Positions 13,501 to 27,790 of a stretch of DNA of 64,000 bases are shown here, in pieces. Origin of the DNA: Halictus rubicundus (Eukaryota > Arthropoda > Insecta > Hymenoptera > Halictidae). Position 1 is the first letter of the stretch. Each line of letters starts with the position of its first letter. The stretch is from NCBI RefSeq assembly GCF_050948215.1, contig NW_027488952.1, positions 124,001 to 188,000 on the forward strand, given 5' to 3'. The translations under genes and the position numbers were made by a program. The notes under the pieces were generated by a model. That model did no database searches. It saw only the letters and a list, made by a program, of their open reading frames with translations, and was not told the origin of the DNA.

Positions 13501-16500
13501 GATGATAGTATAGAGGATAGAATAAAGTAATGGATGGGGTAGAGAATATTATAGCATAGAGGATAGGAAAGGATAGAGGATAGGATAGGATAGAGGATAG
13601 GATAGGATAGAGGATAGGATAGAATAGGATAGAGGATAGGATAGGATAGGATAGGATAGAGGATAGGATAGGATAGGATAGGATAGACGATAGGATAGGA
13701 TAGTGGATAGGATAGGATGGTTGATAGTATAGAGGATAGAATAGAGTAATGGATGGGATAGAGAATATTATAGGATGGAGGATAGGATAGGATAGAGGAT
13801 AGGATAGAGGATAGGTTAGAGGATAGGATAGAGGATAGGATAGAGGATAGGATAGGATAGGATAGAGGATAGAGGATAGGACAGAGGATAGGATAGGGTA
13901 GAGGATAGAATAGGATAGAGGATAGGACAGGATAGGGGATAGGATAGGATAGAGGAGAGGATAGGATAGAGGAAAGGATAGGATAGATGATAGGATAGGA
14001 TAGAGGATAGGATAGGATAGAGGATAGGATAGGATGGGATAGAGGATAGGATAGGATGGGATAGAGGATAGGATAGGGTATTGGATATTATAGAGGATAG
14101 GATAGGATAGAGGATAGGATAGGATAGAGGATAGGATAGGATAGAGAATAGGATAGGATAGATGATAGGATAGAATAGAGAATAGGATAGGATAGATGAT
14201 AGGATAGGGTAGAGGGTAGGATAGGATAGAGGATAGGATAGGATTGCGGATAGTATAGGATAGAGGATAGGATAGGATACAGGATAGGATAGGGTAGAGG
14301 ATAATATAGGATAGAGGATAGGATAGGATAGAGGATAGGATAGGATAGGATAGGATAGAGGATAGGATAGAGTAATGGATAGGATAGAGAATATTATAGG
14401 ATAGAGGATAGGATAGGATAGAGGATAGGATAGAGGATAGGATAGAGGATAGGATAGAGGATAGGATAGGATAGGATAGAGGATAGAGGATAGGACAGAG
14501 GATAGGATAGGGTAGAGGATAGAATAGGATAGAGGATAGGACAGGATAGGGGATAGGATAGGATAGAGGAGAGGATAGGATGGTTGATAGTATAGAGGAT
14601 AGAATAGAGTAATGGATGGGATAGAGAATATTATAGGATAGAGGATAGGATAGGATAGAGGATAGGATAGAGGATAGGATAGAGGATAGGATAGAGGATA
14701 GGATAGAGGATAGGATAGGATAGGATAGAGGATAGAGGATAGGACAGGATAGGGGATAGGATAGGATAGAGGAGAGGATAGGATAGAGGAAAGGATAGGA
14801 TAGATGATAGGATAGGATAGAGGGTAGGATAGGATAGAGGATAGGATAGGATGGGATAGAGGATAGGATAGGATGGGATAGAGGATAGGATAGGGTATTG
14901 GATATTATAGAGGATAGGATAGGATAGAGGATAGGATAGGATAGAGGATAGGATAGGATAGAGAATAGGATAGGATAGATGATAGGATAGGATAGAGAAT
15001 AGGATAGGATAGATGATAGGATAGGGTAGAGGGTAGGATAGGATAGAGGATAGGATAGGATTGCGGATAGTATAGGATAGAGGATAGGATAGGATACAGG
15101 ATAGGATAGGGTAGAGGATAGGTTAGGATAGAGGATAGGATAGAGGATAGGATAGGATAGAGGATAGGATAGGATAGAGGATAGGATAGAGGATAGGATA
15201 GAGGATAGGATAGGATAGAGGATAGGATAGGATAGAGGATAGGATAGGATAGAGGATAGGATAGGTAGATGATAGGATAGGATAGAGGATTGGATAGGAT
15301 AGAGGATAGGATAGAGGATAGGATAGGATAGAGGATAGGATAGGATAGAGGATAGGATAGGATAGAGGAGAGGATAGGATAGAGGAGAGGATAGGATAGA
15401 GGGGAGGATAGGATAGAGGATATTATAGGGTAGAGGATAGGATAGGATAGAGGATACGATATGATAGAGGATAGGAAAGAGGATAGGATGTAATACAGTA
15501 TAGGATAGGATTGAGTATTGGATGGGATAGAGGATAGGATAGGGTATTGGATAGGATAGAGGATAGGATGGGATAGAGGATAGGATAGGGGATTGGATAG
15601 GATAGAGGATCGGATAGGATAGAGGATAGGATAGGATACAGAATAGGATAGGATAAGGGATAGGATAGGATAAAGGATAGGATTGGTTAGAGGATAGGAT
15701 AGGATAGTGGACAGGATAGGATGGATGATAGGATAGGATACAGGATAGGATAGGGTAGAGGATAATATAGGATAGAGGATAGGATAGGATAGAGGATAGG
15801 ATAGGATAGAGGATAGGATAGGACAGAGGATATTATAGAGTAGAGGATAGGATAGGATAGAGGATAGGATAGGATAGAGGATAGGATACGATAGAGGATA
15901 GGATATGATAGAGGATAGGATTGGATAGAGGATAGGATAGGATAGAGGATAGGATAGGATAGAGAATAGGATAGGATAGAGGATAGGATAGGATAGAGGA
16001 TAGGATAGGATAGAGGATAGGATAGAGGATAGGATAGGATAGAGGATAGGATAGGATAGAGGGTAGGGTAGAATTTGGATAGGATACAGGATAGGATAGG
16101 ATAGATGATAGTATATTATAGAGAATAGGATAGGATAGAGGATAGGATAGGATAAAGGATAGGATTGGATAGACGATAGGATAGGATAGTGGATAGGATA
16201 GGATGGATGATAGTATAGAAGATAGAATAGGATAGAGGATAGGATAGGATACAGGATAGGATAGGGTAGAGGATAATATAGGATAGAGGATAGGATAGGA
16301 TAGAGGATAGGATAGGATAGAGGATAGGATAGGATAGAGGATAGGATAGGACAGAGGATATTATAGAGTAGAGGATAGGATAGGATACAGGATACGATAT
16401 GTTAGAGGATAGGCAAGAGGATAGGATATAATACAGTATAGGATAGGATTGAGTATAGGATGGGATAGAGGATAGGATAGGATAGAGGATAGTATAGGAT

Positions 16501-17969
16501 AGAGGATAGGATAGGATAGAGGATAGGATAGGATAAAGGATAGGATAGGATTGAGGATAGGATAGTGGATAGGATAGAGGATAGGATAGGATAGAGGATA
16601 GGATAGTATAGAGGATAGGACAGGATAGAGGATAGGATAGGATGGAGGATAGGATATAGGATAGGATAGGATAGAGGATAGGATAGAGGGTAGGATAGGA
16701 TAGAGGATATTATAGGGTAGAGGATAGGATAGGATAGAGGATACGATATGATAGAGGATAGGAAAGAGGATAGGATGTAATACAGTATAGGATAGGATTG
16801 AGTATTGGATGGGATAGAGGATAGGATAGGGTATTGGATAGGATAGAGGATAGGATGGGATAGAGGATAGGATAGGGGATTGGATAGGATAGAGGATCGG
16901 ATAGGATAGAGGATAGGATAGGATACAGAATAGGATAGGATAAGGGATAGGATAGGATAAAGGATAGGATTGGTTAGAGGATAGGATAGGATAGTGGATA
17001 GGATAGGATGGATGATAGGATAGGATACAGGATAGGATAGGGTAGAGGATAATATAGGATAGAGGATAGGATAGGATAGAGGATAGGATAGGATAGAGGA
17101 TAGGATAGGATAGAGGATAGGATAGGACAGAGGATATTATAGAGTAGAGGATAGGATAGGATAGAGGATAGGATAGGATAGAGGATAGGATAGGATAGAG
17201 GATAGGATATGATAGAGGATAGGATTGGATAGAGGATAGGATAGGATAGAGGAGAGGATAGGATAGAGAATAGGATAGGATAGAGGATAGGATAGGATAG
17301 AGGATAGGATAGGATAGAGGATAGGATAGGATAGAGGGTAGGGTAGAATTTGGATAGGATACAGGATAGGATAGGATAGATGATAGTATATTATAGAGAA
17401 TAGGATAGGATAGAGGATAGGATAGGATAAAGGATAGGATTGGATAGACGATAGGATAGGATAGTGGATAGGATAGGATGGATGATAGTATAGAGGATAG
17501 AATAGGATAGAGGATAGGATAGGATACAGGATAGGATAGGGTAGAGGATAATATAGGATAGAGGATAGGATAGGATAGAGGATAGGATAGGATAGAGGAT
17601 AGGATAGGATAGAGGATAGGATAGGATAGAGGATAGGATAGGATAAAGGGTAGGATAGGATTGAGGATAGGATAGTGGATAGGATAGAGGATAGGATAGG
17701 ATAGAGGATAGGATAGGATAGAGGATAGGATAGTATAGAGGATAGGACAGGATAGAGGATAGGATAGGCTGGAGGATAGGATAGAGGATAGGATAGGATA
17801 GAGGATAGGATAGAGGATAGGATAGGATAGAGGATAGGATAGGATAGAGGATAGGATAGGATAGAGGATAGGATAGGATAGAGGATATGATAGGATAGAG
17901 GGTAGGATAGGATAGAGGATAGGATAGGTAGAGGATAGGATAGGATAGAGGATTGGATAGGATAGAGGA
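10501..17969. repeat. Satellite segment dominated by the gtaatacag/gtattgg form of block B
   Basis: Block B in the form gtaatacagtataggatag ... gagtattggatggg recurs with variable spacing at about 11841, 12699, 13267, 15490 and 16777. Each copy is preceded by gatattatagggtagagg or a near variant. Between copies are 12-mers, 17-mers and 9-bp-shifted variants (ggtagagg). Block D variants occur at about 13410-13580 and 16920-17010. The 14 kb area holds a nested duplication in which a gatagagtaatgg segment is repeated at about 14350 and 14600. No gene is seen. Confidence 0.85.
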
Positions 17970-20900
17970 TAGGATAGAGGATAGGATAGGATACAGGATA
18001 GGATAGGATAGAGGATAAGATAGGATAGAGGAGAGGATAGGATAGAGGAGAGGATAGGATAGAGGATAGGATAGGATAGAGGATATTATAGGGTAGAGGA
18101 TAGGATAGGATAGAGGATACGATATGATAGAGGATAGGAAAGAGGATAGGATGTAATACAGTATAGGATAGGATTGAGTATTGGATGGGATAGAGGATAG
18201 GATAGGGTATTGGATAGGATAGAGGATAGGATGGGATAGAGGATAGGATAGGGGATTGGATAGGATAGAGGATAGGATAGGATAGAGGATAGGATAGGAT
18301 ACAGAATAGGATAGGATAAGGGATAGGATAGGATAAAGGATAGGATTGGTTAGAGGATAGGATAGGATAGTGGATAGGATAGGATTGATGATAGTATAGA
18401 GGATAGAATAAAGTAATGGATGGGGTAGAGAATATTATAGCATAGAGGATAGGAAAGGATAGAGGATAGGATAGGATAGAGGATAGGATAGGATAGAGGA
18501 TAGGATAGAATAGGATAGAGGATAGGATAGGATAGGATAGGATAGAGGATAGGATAGGAGAGGATAGGATAGAGGATAGGATAGGGTAGGATAGGATAGA
18601 GGATAGGATAGGATAGGATAGGATAGACGATAGGATAGGATAGTGGATTGGATAGGATGGTTGATAGTATAGAGGATAGAATAGAGTAATGGATGGGATA
18701 GAGAATATTATAGGATAGAGGATAGGATAGGATAGAGGATAGGATAGAGGATAGGATAGAGGATAGGATAGAGGATAGGATAGGATAGGATAGAGGATAG
18801 AGGATAGGACAGAGGATAGGATAGGGTAGAGGATAGAATAGGATAGAGGATAGGATAGGATAGGGGATAGGATAGGATAGAGGAAGGGATAGGATAGAGG
18901 AAAGGATAGGATAGATGATAGGATATAATAGAGGATAGGATAGGATAGAGGATAGGATAGGATGGGATAGAGGATAGGATAGGGTATTGGACATTATAGA
19001 GGATAGGATAGGATAGAGGATAGGATAGGATAGAGAATAGGATAGGATAGATGATAGGATAGGATAGAGAATAGGATAGGATAGATGATAGGATAGGGTA
19101 GAGGGTAGGGTAGGATAGAGGATAGGATAGGATTGAGGATAGTATAGGATAGAGGATAGGATAGTATAGAGGATAGGATAGGATAGAGGATAGGATAGGA
19201 TAGAGGATAGGATAGGATAGAGGAGAGGATAGGATAGAGGATAGGATAGGATAGAGGATATTATAGGGTAGAGGATAGGATAGGATAGAGGATACGATAT
19301 GATAGAGGATAGGAAAGAGGATAGGATGTAATACGGTATAGGATAGGATTGAGTATTGGATGGGATAGAGGATAGGATAGGGTATTGGATAGGATAGAGG
19401 ATAGGATGGGATAGAGGATAGGATAGGGGATTGGATAGGATAGAGGATCGGATAGGATAGAGGATAGGATAGGATACAGAATAGGATAGGATAAGGGATA
19501 GGATAGGATAAAGGATAGGATTGGTTAGAGGATAGGATAGGATAGTGGATAGGATAGGATGGATGATAGGATAGGATACAGGATAGGATAGGGTAGAGGA
19601 TAATATAGGATAGAGGATAGGATAGGATAGAGGATAGGATAGGACAGAGGATATTATAGAGTAGAGGATAGGATAGGATAGAGGATAGGATAGGATAGTG
19701 GATAGGTTAGGATGGATGATAGGATAGGATACAGGATAGGATAGGGTAGAGGATAATATAGGATAGAGGATAGGATAGGATAGAGGATAGGATAGGATAG
19801 GGGATAGGATAGGATAGAGGATAGGATAGGATAGAGGATAGGATAGGACAGAGGATATTATAGAGTAGAGGATAGGATAGGATAGAGGATAGGATAGGAT
19901 AGAGGATAGGATAGGATAGAGGATAGGATATGATAGAGGATAGGATTGGATAGAGCATAGGATAGGATAGAGGATAGGATAGGATAGAGAATAGGATAGG
20001 ATAGAGGATAGGATAGGATAGAGGATAGGATAGGATAGAGGATAGGATAGGATAGAGGGTAGGGTAGAATTTGGATAGGATACAGGATAGGATAGGATAG
20101 ATGATAGTATATTATAGAGAATAGGATAGGATAAAGGATAGGATAGAGGATAGGATAGGATACAGGATAGGATAGGATAGAGGATAAGATAGGATAGAGG
20201 AGAGGATAGGATAGAGGAGAGGATAGGATAGAGGATAGGATAGGATAGAGGATATTATAGGGTAGAGGATAGGATAGGATAGAGGATACGATATGATAGA
20301 GGATAGGAAAGAGGATAGGATGTAATACAGTATAGGATAGGATTGAGTATTGGATGGGATAGAGGATAGGATAGGGTATTGGATAGGATAGAGGATAGGA
20401 TGGGATAGAGGATAGGATAGGGGATTGGATAGGATAGAGGATAGGATAGGATAGAGGATAGGATAGGATACAGAATAGGATAGGATAAGGGATAGGATAG
20501 GATAAAGGATAGGATTGGTTAGAGGATAGGATAGGATAGTGGATAGGATAGGATTGATGATAGTATAGAGGATAGAATAAAGTAATGGATGGGGTAGAGA
20601 ATATTATAGCATAGAGGATAGGAAAGGATAGAGGATAGGATAGGATAGAGGATAGGATAGGATAGAGGATAGGATAGAATAGGATAGAGGATAGGATAGG
20701 ATAGGATAGGATAGAGGATAGGATAGGAGAGGATAGGATAGAGGATAGGCTAGGGTAGGATAGGATAGAGGATAGGATAGGATAGGATAGGATAGACGAT
20801 AGGATAGGATAGTGGATTGGATAGGATGGTTGATAGTATAGAGGATAGAATAGAGTAATGGATGGGATAGAGAATATTATAGGATAGAGGATAGGATAGG

Positions 20901-21880
20901 ATAGAGGATAGGATAAAGGATAGGATAGAGGATAGAGTAGAGGATAGGATAGAGGATAGGATAGGATAGGATAGAGGATAGAGGATAGGACAGAGGATAG
21001 GATAGGGTAGAGGATAGAATAGGATAAAGGATAGGATAGGATAGGGGATAGGATAGGATAGAGGAAGGGATAGGATAGAGGAAAGGATAGGATAGATGAT
21101 AGGATATAATAGAGGATAGGATAGGATAGAGGATAGGATAGGATGGGATAGAGGATAGGATAGGGTATTGGATATTATAGAGGATAGGATAGGATAGAGG
21201 ATAGGATAGGATAGAGAATAGGATAGGATAGATGATAGGATAGGATAGAGAATAGGATAGGATAGATGATAGGATAGGGTAGAGGGTAGGGTAGGATAGA
21301 GGATAGGATAGGATTGAGGATAGTATAGGATAGAGGATAGGATAGTATAGAGGATAGGATAGGATAGAGGATAGGATAGGATAGAGGATAGGATAGGATA
21401 GAGGAGAGGATAGGATAGAGGATAGGATAGGATAGAGGATATTATAGGGTAGAGGATAGGATAGGATAGAGGATACGATATGATAGAGGATAGGAAAGAG
21501 GATAGGATGTAATACGGTATAGGATAGGATTGAGTATTGGATGGGATAGAGGATAGGATAGGGTATTGGATAGGATAGAGGATAGGATGGGATAGAGGAT
21601 AGGATAGGGGATTGGATAGGATAGAGGATCGGATAGGATAGAGGATAGGATAGGATACAGAATAGGATAGGATAAGGGATAGGATAGGATAAAGGATAGG
21701 ATTGGTTAGAGGATAGGATAGGATAGTGGATAGGATAGGATGGATGATAGGATAGGATACAGGATAGGATAGGGTAGAGGATAATATAGGATGGAGGATA
21801 GGATAGGATAGAGGATAGGATAGGATAGAGGATAGGATAGGATAGAGGATAGGATAGGACAGAGGATATTATAGAGTAGA
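17970..21880. repeat. Tandem higher-order repeat of about 2169 bp, two copies
   Basis: An offset of 2169 bp holds for gaggataagataggatag (18011/20180), gatattatagggtag (18082/20251), gatacagaatagg (about 18300/20469), gatagaatagg (18504/20673) and ttgatagtatagagg (18661/20830). It shifts to about 2181 later (19261/21442), a 12-bp indel that equals one short satellite unit. Copy two loses the match near 21880. The copies carry both block D and block B in the gtaatac form. Confidence 0.85.
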
Positions 21881-24800
21881 GGAGAGGATAGGATAGAGGA
21901 TAGGATAGGATAGAGGATAGGATATGATAGAGGATAGGATTGGATAGAGGATAGGATAGGATAGAGGATAGGATAGGATAGAGAATAGGATAGGATAGAG
22001 GATAGGATAGGATAGAGGATAGGATAGGAGAGAGGGTATTATAGGGTAGAGGATAGGATAGGATAGAGGATACGATATGATAGAGGATAGGAAAGAGGAT
22101 AGGATATAATACAGTATAGGATAGGATTGAGTATAGGATGGGATAGAGGATAGGATAGTGTATTGGATAGGATAGAGGATAGGATAGGATAGGATAGGAT
22201 AGAGGATAGGATAGGATAGAGGATAGGATAGGATAGAGGATAGGATAGGGTATTGGATATTATAGAGGATAGGAAAGGATAGTGGATAGGATAGGATAGA
22301 GGATAGGATAGGATAGGATAGAGGGTAGGGTAGAATTTGGATTGGATACAGAATAGGATAGGATAGAGGATTGTATAGGATAGAGAATAGGATAGGATAG
22401 AGGATAGGATAGGATAAAGGATAGGATTGGATAGACGATAGGATAGGATAGTGGATAGGATAGGATGGATGATAGTATAGAGGATAGAATAGGATAGAGG
22501 ATAGGATAGGATACAGGATAGTATAGGGTAGAGGATAATATAGGATAGAGGATAGGATAGGATAGAGGATAGGATAGGATAGAGGATAGGATAGGATAGA
22601 GGATAGGATAGGATAGAGGATAGGATAGGATAGAGGATAGGATAGGGTATTGGATATTATAGAGGATAGGAAAGGATAGTGGATAAGATAGGATAGAGGA
22701 TAGGATAGGATAGGATAGAGGGTAGGGTAGAATTTGGATTGGATACAGAATAGGATAGGATAGAGGATTGTATAGGATAGAGAATAGGATAGGATAGAGG
22801 ATAGGATAGGATAAAGGATAGGATTGGATAGACGATAGGATAGGATAGTGGATAGGATAGGATGGATGATAGTATAGAGGATAGAATAGAGTAATGGTTG
22901 GGATAGAGAATATTATAGGATAGAGGATAGGATAGGATAGAGGATAGGATAGAGGATAGGATAGAGGATAGGATAGGATAGGATAGAGGATAGAGGATAG
23001 GACAGAGGATAGGATAGGGTAGAGGATAGGATAGGATAGAGGATAGGATAGGATAGGGGATAGGATAGGATAGAGGAGAGGATAGGATAGAGGATAGGAT
23101 AGAGGATAGGATAGGATAGAGGGTAGGGTAGAATTTGGATAGGATACAGGATAGGATAGGGTAGATGATAGTATATTATAGAGAATAGGATAGGATAGAG
23201 GATAGGATAGGATAAAGGATAGGATTGGATAGACGATAGGATAGGATAGTGGATAGGATAGGATGGATGATAGTATAGAGGATAGAATAGAGTAATGGAT
23301 GGGATAGAGAATATTATAGGATAGAGGATAGGATAGGATAGAGGATAGGATAGAGGATAGGATAGAGGATAGGATAGAGGATAGGATAGGATAGGATAGA
23401 GGATAGAGGATAGGACAGAGGATAGGATAGGGTAGAGGATAGGATAGGATAGAGGATAGGATAGGATAGGGGATAGGATAGGATAGAGGAGAGGATAGGA
23501 TAGAGGATAGGATAGGATAGATGATAGGATAGGATAGAGGATAGGATAGGATAGGATAGAGGACAGGATAGGATGGGATAGAGGATAGGATAGGGTATTG
23601 GATATTATAGAGGATAGGATAGGATAGAGGATAGGATAGGATAGAGGATAGGATAGGATAGAGAATAGGATAGGATAGATGATAGGATAGGATAGAGAAT
23701 AGGATAGGATAGATGATAGGATAGGGTAGAGGGTAGGATAGGATAGAGGATAGGATAGGATTGAGGATAGGATAGGATAGAGGATAGGATAGGATAGAGG
23801 ATAGGATAGGATAGAGGATAGGATAGGATACAGGATAGGATAGGGTAGAGGATAGGATAGGATAGAGGATAGGATAGGGTATTGGATATTATAGAGGATA
23901 GGAAAGGATAGTGGATAGGATAGGATAGAGGATAGGATAGGATAGAGGATAGGATAGGATTGATGATAGGATAGGATAGATGATAGGATAGGATACAGGA
24001 TAGGATAGGGTAGAGGATAGGGTAGAGGATAGGATAGGATAGAGGATAGGATAGGATAGAGGATAGGTTAGGTTAGAGGATAGGATAGGATATGATAGGA
24101 TAGGATAGGATAGAGGATAGGATAGGATAGAGGATAGGTTAGGATAGAGGGTAGGGTAGAATTTGGATTGGATACAGAATAGGATAGGATAGAGGATTGT
24201 ATAGGATAGAGAATAGGATAGGATAGAGGATAGGATAGGATAAAGGATAGGATTGGATAGACGATAGGATAGGATAGTGGATAGGATAGGATGGATGATA
24301 GTATAGAGGATAGAATAGAGTAATGGATGGGATAGAGAATATTATGGGATAGAGGATAGGATAGGATAGAGGATAGGATAGGATAGGATAGAGGATAGAG
24401 GACAGAGGATAGGATAGAGGATAGGATAGGATAGAGGATAGGATAGGATAGAGGATAGGATAGGATAGAGGATAGGATAGAATAGAGGAGAGGAGAGGAT
24501 AGAGGATAGGATAGGATAGATGATAGGATAGGATAGATGATAGGATAGGATAGAGGATAGGATAGGATAGAGGATAGGATAGGATAGGATAGAGGATAGG
24601 ATTGGATAGCATAGAGGATACGATAGGATAGGATAGGATAGAGGATAGGATAGGATAGGATAGGATAGAGGATAGGATAGGATAGGATAGGATAGAGGAT
24701 AGGATAGAGGATAGGATAGGATAGAGGATAGGATAGAGGATAGGATAGGATAGAGGATAGGATAGGATAGTGGATAGGATAGGATGGATGATAGTATAGA

Positions 24801-26800
24801 GGATAGAATAAAGTAATGGATGGGGTAGAGAATATTATAGCATAGAGGATAGGAAAGGATAGAGGATAGGATAGGATAGAGGATAGGATAGGATAGAGGA
24901 TAGGATAGAATAGGATAGATGATAGGATAGGATAGAGGATAGGATAGGATAGAGGATAGGATAGGATGGGATAGAGGATAGGATAGGGTATTGGATATTA
25001 TAGAGGATAGGATAGGATAGAGGATAGGATAGGATAGAGGATAGGATAGGATAGAGAATAGGATAGGATAGACGATAGGATAGGATAGAGAATAGGATAG
25101 GATAGATGATGGGATAGGGTAGAGGGTAGGATAGGATAGAGGATAGGATAGGATTGAGGATAGTATAGGATAGAGGATAGGATAGTATAGAGGATAGGAT
25201 AGGATAGAGGATAGGATAGGATAGAGGATAGGATAGGATAGAGGAGAGGATAGGATAGAGGATAGGATAGGATAGAGGATAGGATAGGATAAAGGATAGG
25301 ATAGGATTGAGGATAGGATAGTGCATAGGATAGAGGATAGAATAGGATAGAGGATAGGATAGTATAGAGGATAGGATAGGATAGAGGATAGGATAGGATA
25401 GAGGATAGGATAGAGGATAGCATAGGATAGAGGATAGGATAGAGGATAGGATAGGATAGAGGATAGGATAGGATAGAGGATAGGATAGGATAGAGGATAG
25501 GATAGGATAGAGGAGAGGATAGGATAGAGGATAGGATAGGATAGAGGATATTATAGGGTAGAGGATAGGATAGGATAGAGGATACGATATGATAGAGGAT
25601 AGGAAAGAGGATAGGATGTAATACAGTATAGGATAGGATTGAGTATTGGATGGGATAGAGGATAGGATAGGGTATTGGATAGGATAGAGGATAGGATGGG
25701 ATACAGGATAGGATAGGGGATTGGATAGGATAGAGGATCGGATAGGATAGAGGATAGGATAGGATACAGAATAGGATAGGATAGGGGTTAGGATAGGATA
25801 AAGGATAGGATTGGTTAAAGGATAGGATAGGATAGTGGATAGGATAGGATGGATGATAGGATAGGATACAGGATAGGATAGGGTAGAGGATAATATAGGA
25901 TAGAGGATAGGATAGGATAGAGGATAGGATAGGATAGAGGATAGGATAGGATAGAGGATAGGATAGGATAGAGGATAGGATAGGATAGAGGATAGGATAG
26001 GATAGAGGATAGGATAGGACAGAGGATAGGATAGGATAGAGGATAGGATAGGATAGAGGATAGGATAGGATAGAGGATAGGATATGATAGAGGATAGGAT
26101 TGGATAGACGATAGGATAGGATAGAGGATAGGATAGGATAGAGAATAGGATAGGATACAGGATAGGATAGGATAGATGATAGTATATTATAGAGAATAGG
26201 ATAGGATAGAGGATAGGATAGGATAGAGGATAGGATAGTATAGAGGATAGGACAGGATAGAGGATAGGATAGGATAGAGGATAGGATAGAGGATAGGATA
26301 GAGGATAGGATAGGATAGAGGATAGGATAGAGGATAGGATAGGATAGAGGATAGGATAGGATAGAGAATAGGATAGGATAGAGGATAGGATAGGATAGAG
26401 GATATGATAGGATAGAGGATAGGATAGGATAGAGGATAGGATAGCATAGAGGATAGGATAGGTAGAGGATAGGATAGGATAGAGGATTGGATAGGATAGA
26501 GGATAGGATAGAGGATAGGATAGGATACAGGATAGGATAGGATAGAGGATAGGATAGGATAGAGGAGATGATAGGATAGAGGATAGGATAGGATAGAGGA
26601 TATTATAGGGTAGAGGATAGGATAGGATAGAGGATACGATATGATAGAGGATAGAAAAGAGGATAGGGGATTGGATAGGATAGAGGATAGGATAGGATAG
26701 GGTAGAGGATAGGATAGAGGATAGGATAGGATACAGGATAGGATAGGATAGAGGATAGGATAGGATAGAGGAGATGATAGGATAGAGGATAGGATAGGAT
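21881..26800. repeat. Satellite segment with interleaved blocks A and B
   Basis: Block A copies at about 22322, 22720, 23108 and 24140 alternate with the marker gggtattggatattatag (22248, 22644, 23590, 23877). The last block D-type motif (aagtaatggatggggtagag) that I see in the window is near 24818. The last gtaatacag...gtattgg form of block B is at about 25618. This is therefore the right-hand limit of the left-type variants. No gene is seen. Confidence 0.85.
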
Positions 26801-26984
26801 AGAGGATATTATAGGGTAGAGGATAGGATAGGATAGAGGATACGATATGATAGAGGATAGGAAAGAGGATAGGGGATACGATATGATAGAGGATAGGAAA
26901 GAGGATAGGGGATTGGATAGGATAGAGGATAGGATAGAGGATAGGATAGGATAGAGGATAGTATAGGATAGAGAATAGGATAGG

Positions 26985-27790
26985 ATAGAGGATAGGATAG
27001 AATAAAGGATAGGATTGGATAGAGGATAGGATAATATAGAGGATACGATATGTTAGAGGATAGGAAAGAGGATAGGATAGGGTATTGGATAGGATAGAGG
27101 ATAGGATAGGATAGTGGATAGGATAGGATAGAGGATAGGATAGGATAGAGGATAGGATAGGATAGAGGATAGGATAGGATAGAGGATAGGATATGATAGA
27201 GGATAGGAAAGAGGATAGGGGATTGGATTGGATAGGATAGAGGATAGGATAGGATAGGATAGGATAGGATAGGATAGGATAGAGGATAGGATAGGATAGA
27301 GGATAGGATAGGATAGAGGATATTGTAGGATAGAGGATATAATGGGATAGAGGATAGGATAGGATAGAGGATAGGATCGGATAGAGGATAGGATAGAATA
27401 AAGGATAGGATTGGATAGAGGATAGGATAATATAGAGGATACGATATGTTAGAGGATAGGAAAGAGGATAGGATAGGGTATTGGATAGGATAGAGGATAG
27501 GATAGGATAGTGGATAGGATAGGATAGAGGATAGGATAGGATAGAGGATAGGATAGGATAGAGGATAGGATAGGATAGAGGATAGGATATGATAGAGGAT
27601 AGGAAAGAGGATAGGGGATTGGATTGGATAGGATAGAGGATAGGATAGGATAGGATAGGATAGGATAGGATAGAGGATAGGATAGGATAGAGGATAGGAT
27701 AGGATAGAGGATAGGATAGGATAGAGGATATTGTAGGATAGAGGATATAATGGGATAGAGGATAGGATAGGATAGAGGATAGGATCGGAT
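26985..27790. repeat. Tandem higher-order repeat of 396-408 bp, two copies
   Basis: Sequence around gatagaataaaggataggattgg (about 26997 and 27393) repeats at offset 396. By the marker ttgtaggatagaggatataatggg (27323 and 27731) the offset is 408. The difference comes from loss of one AGGAT and gain of one 17-bp unit in copy two. A related third version lies at about 28090-28350. Confidence 0.8.
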
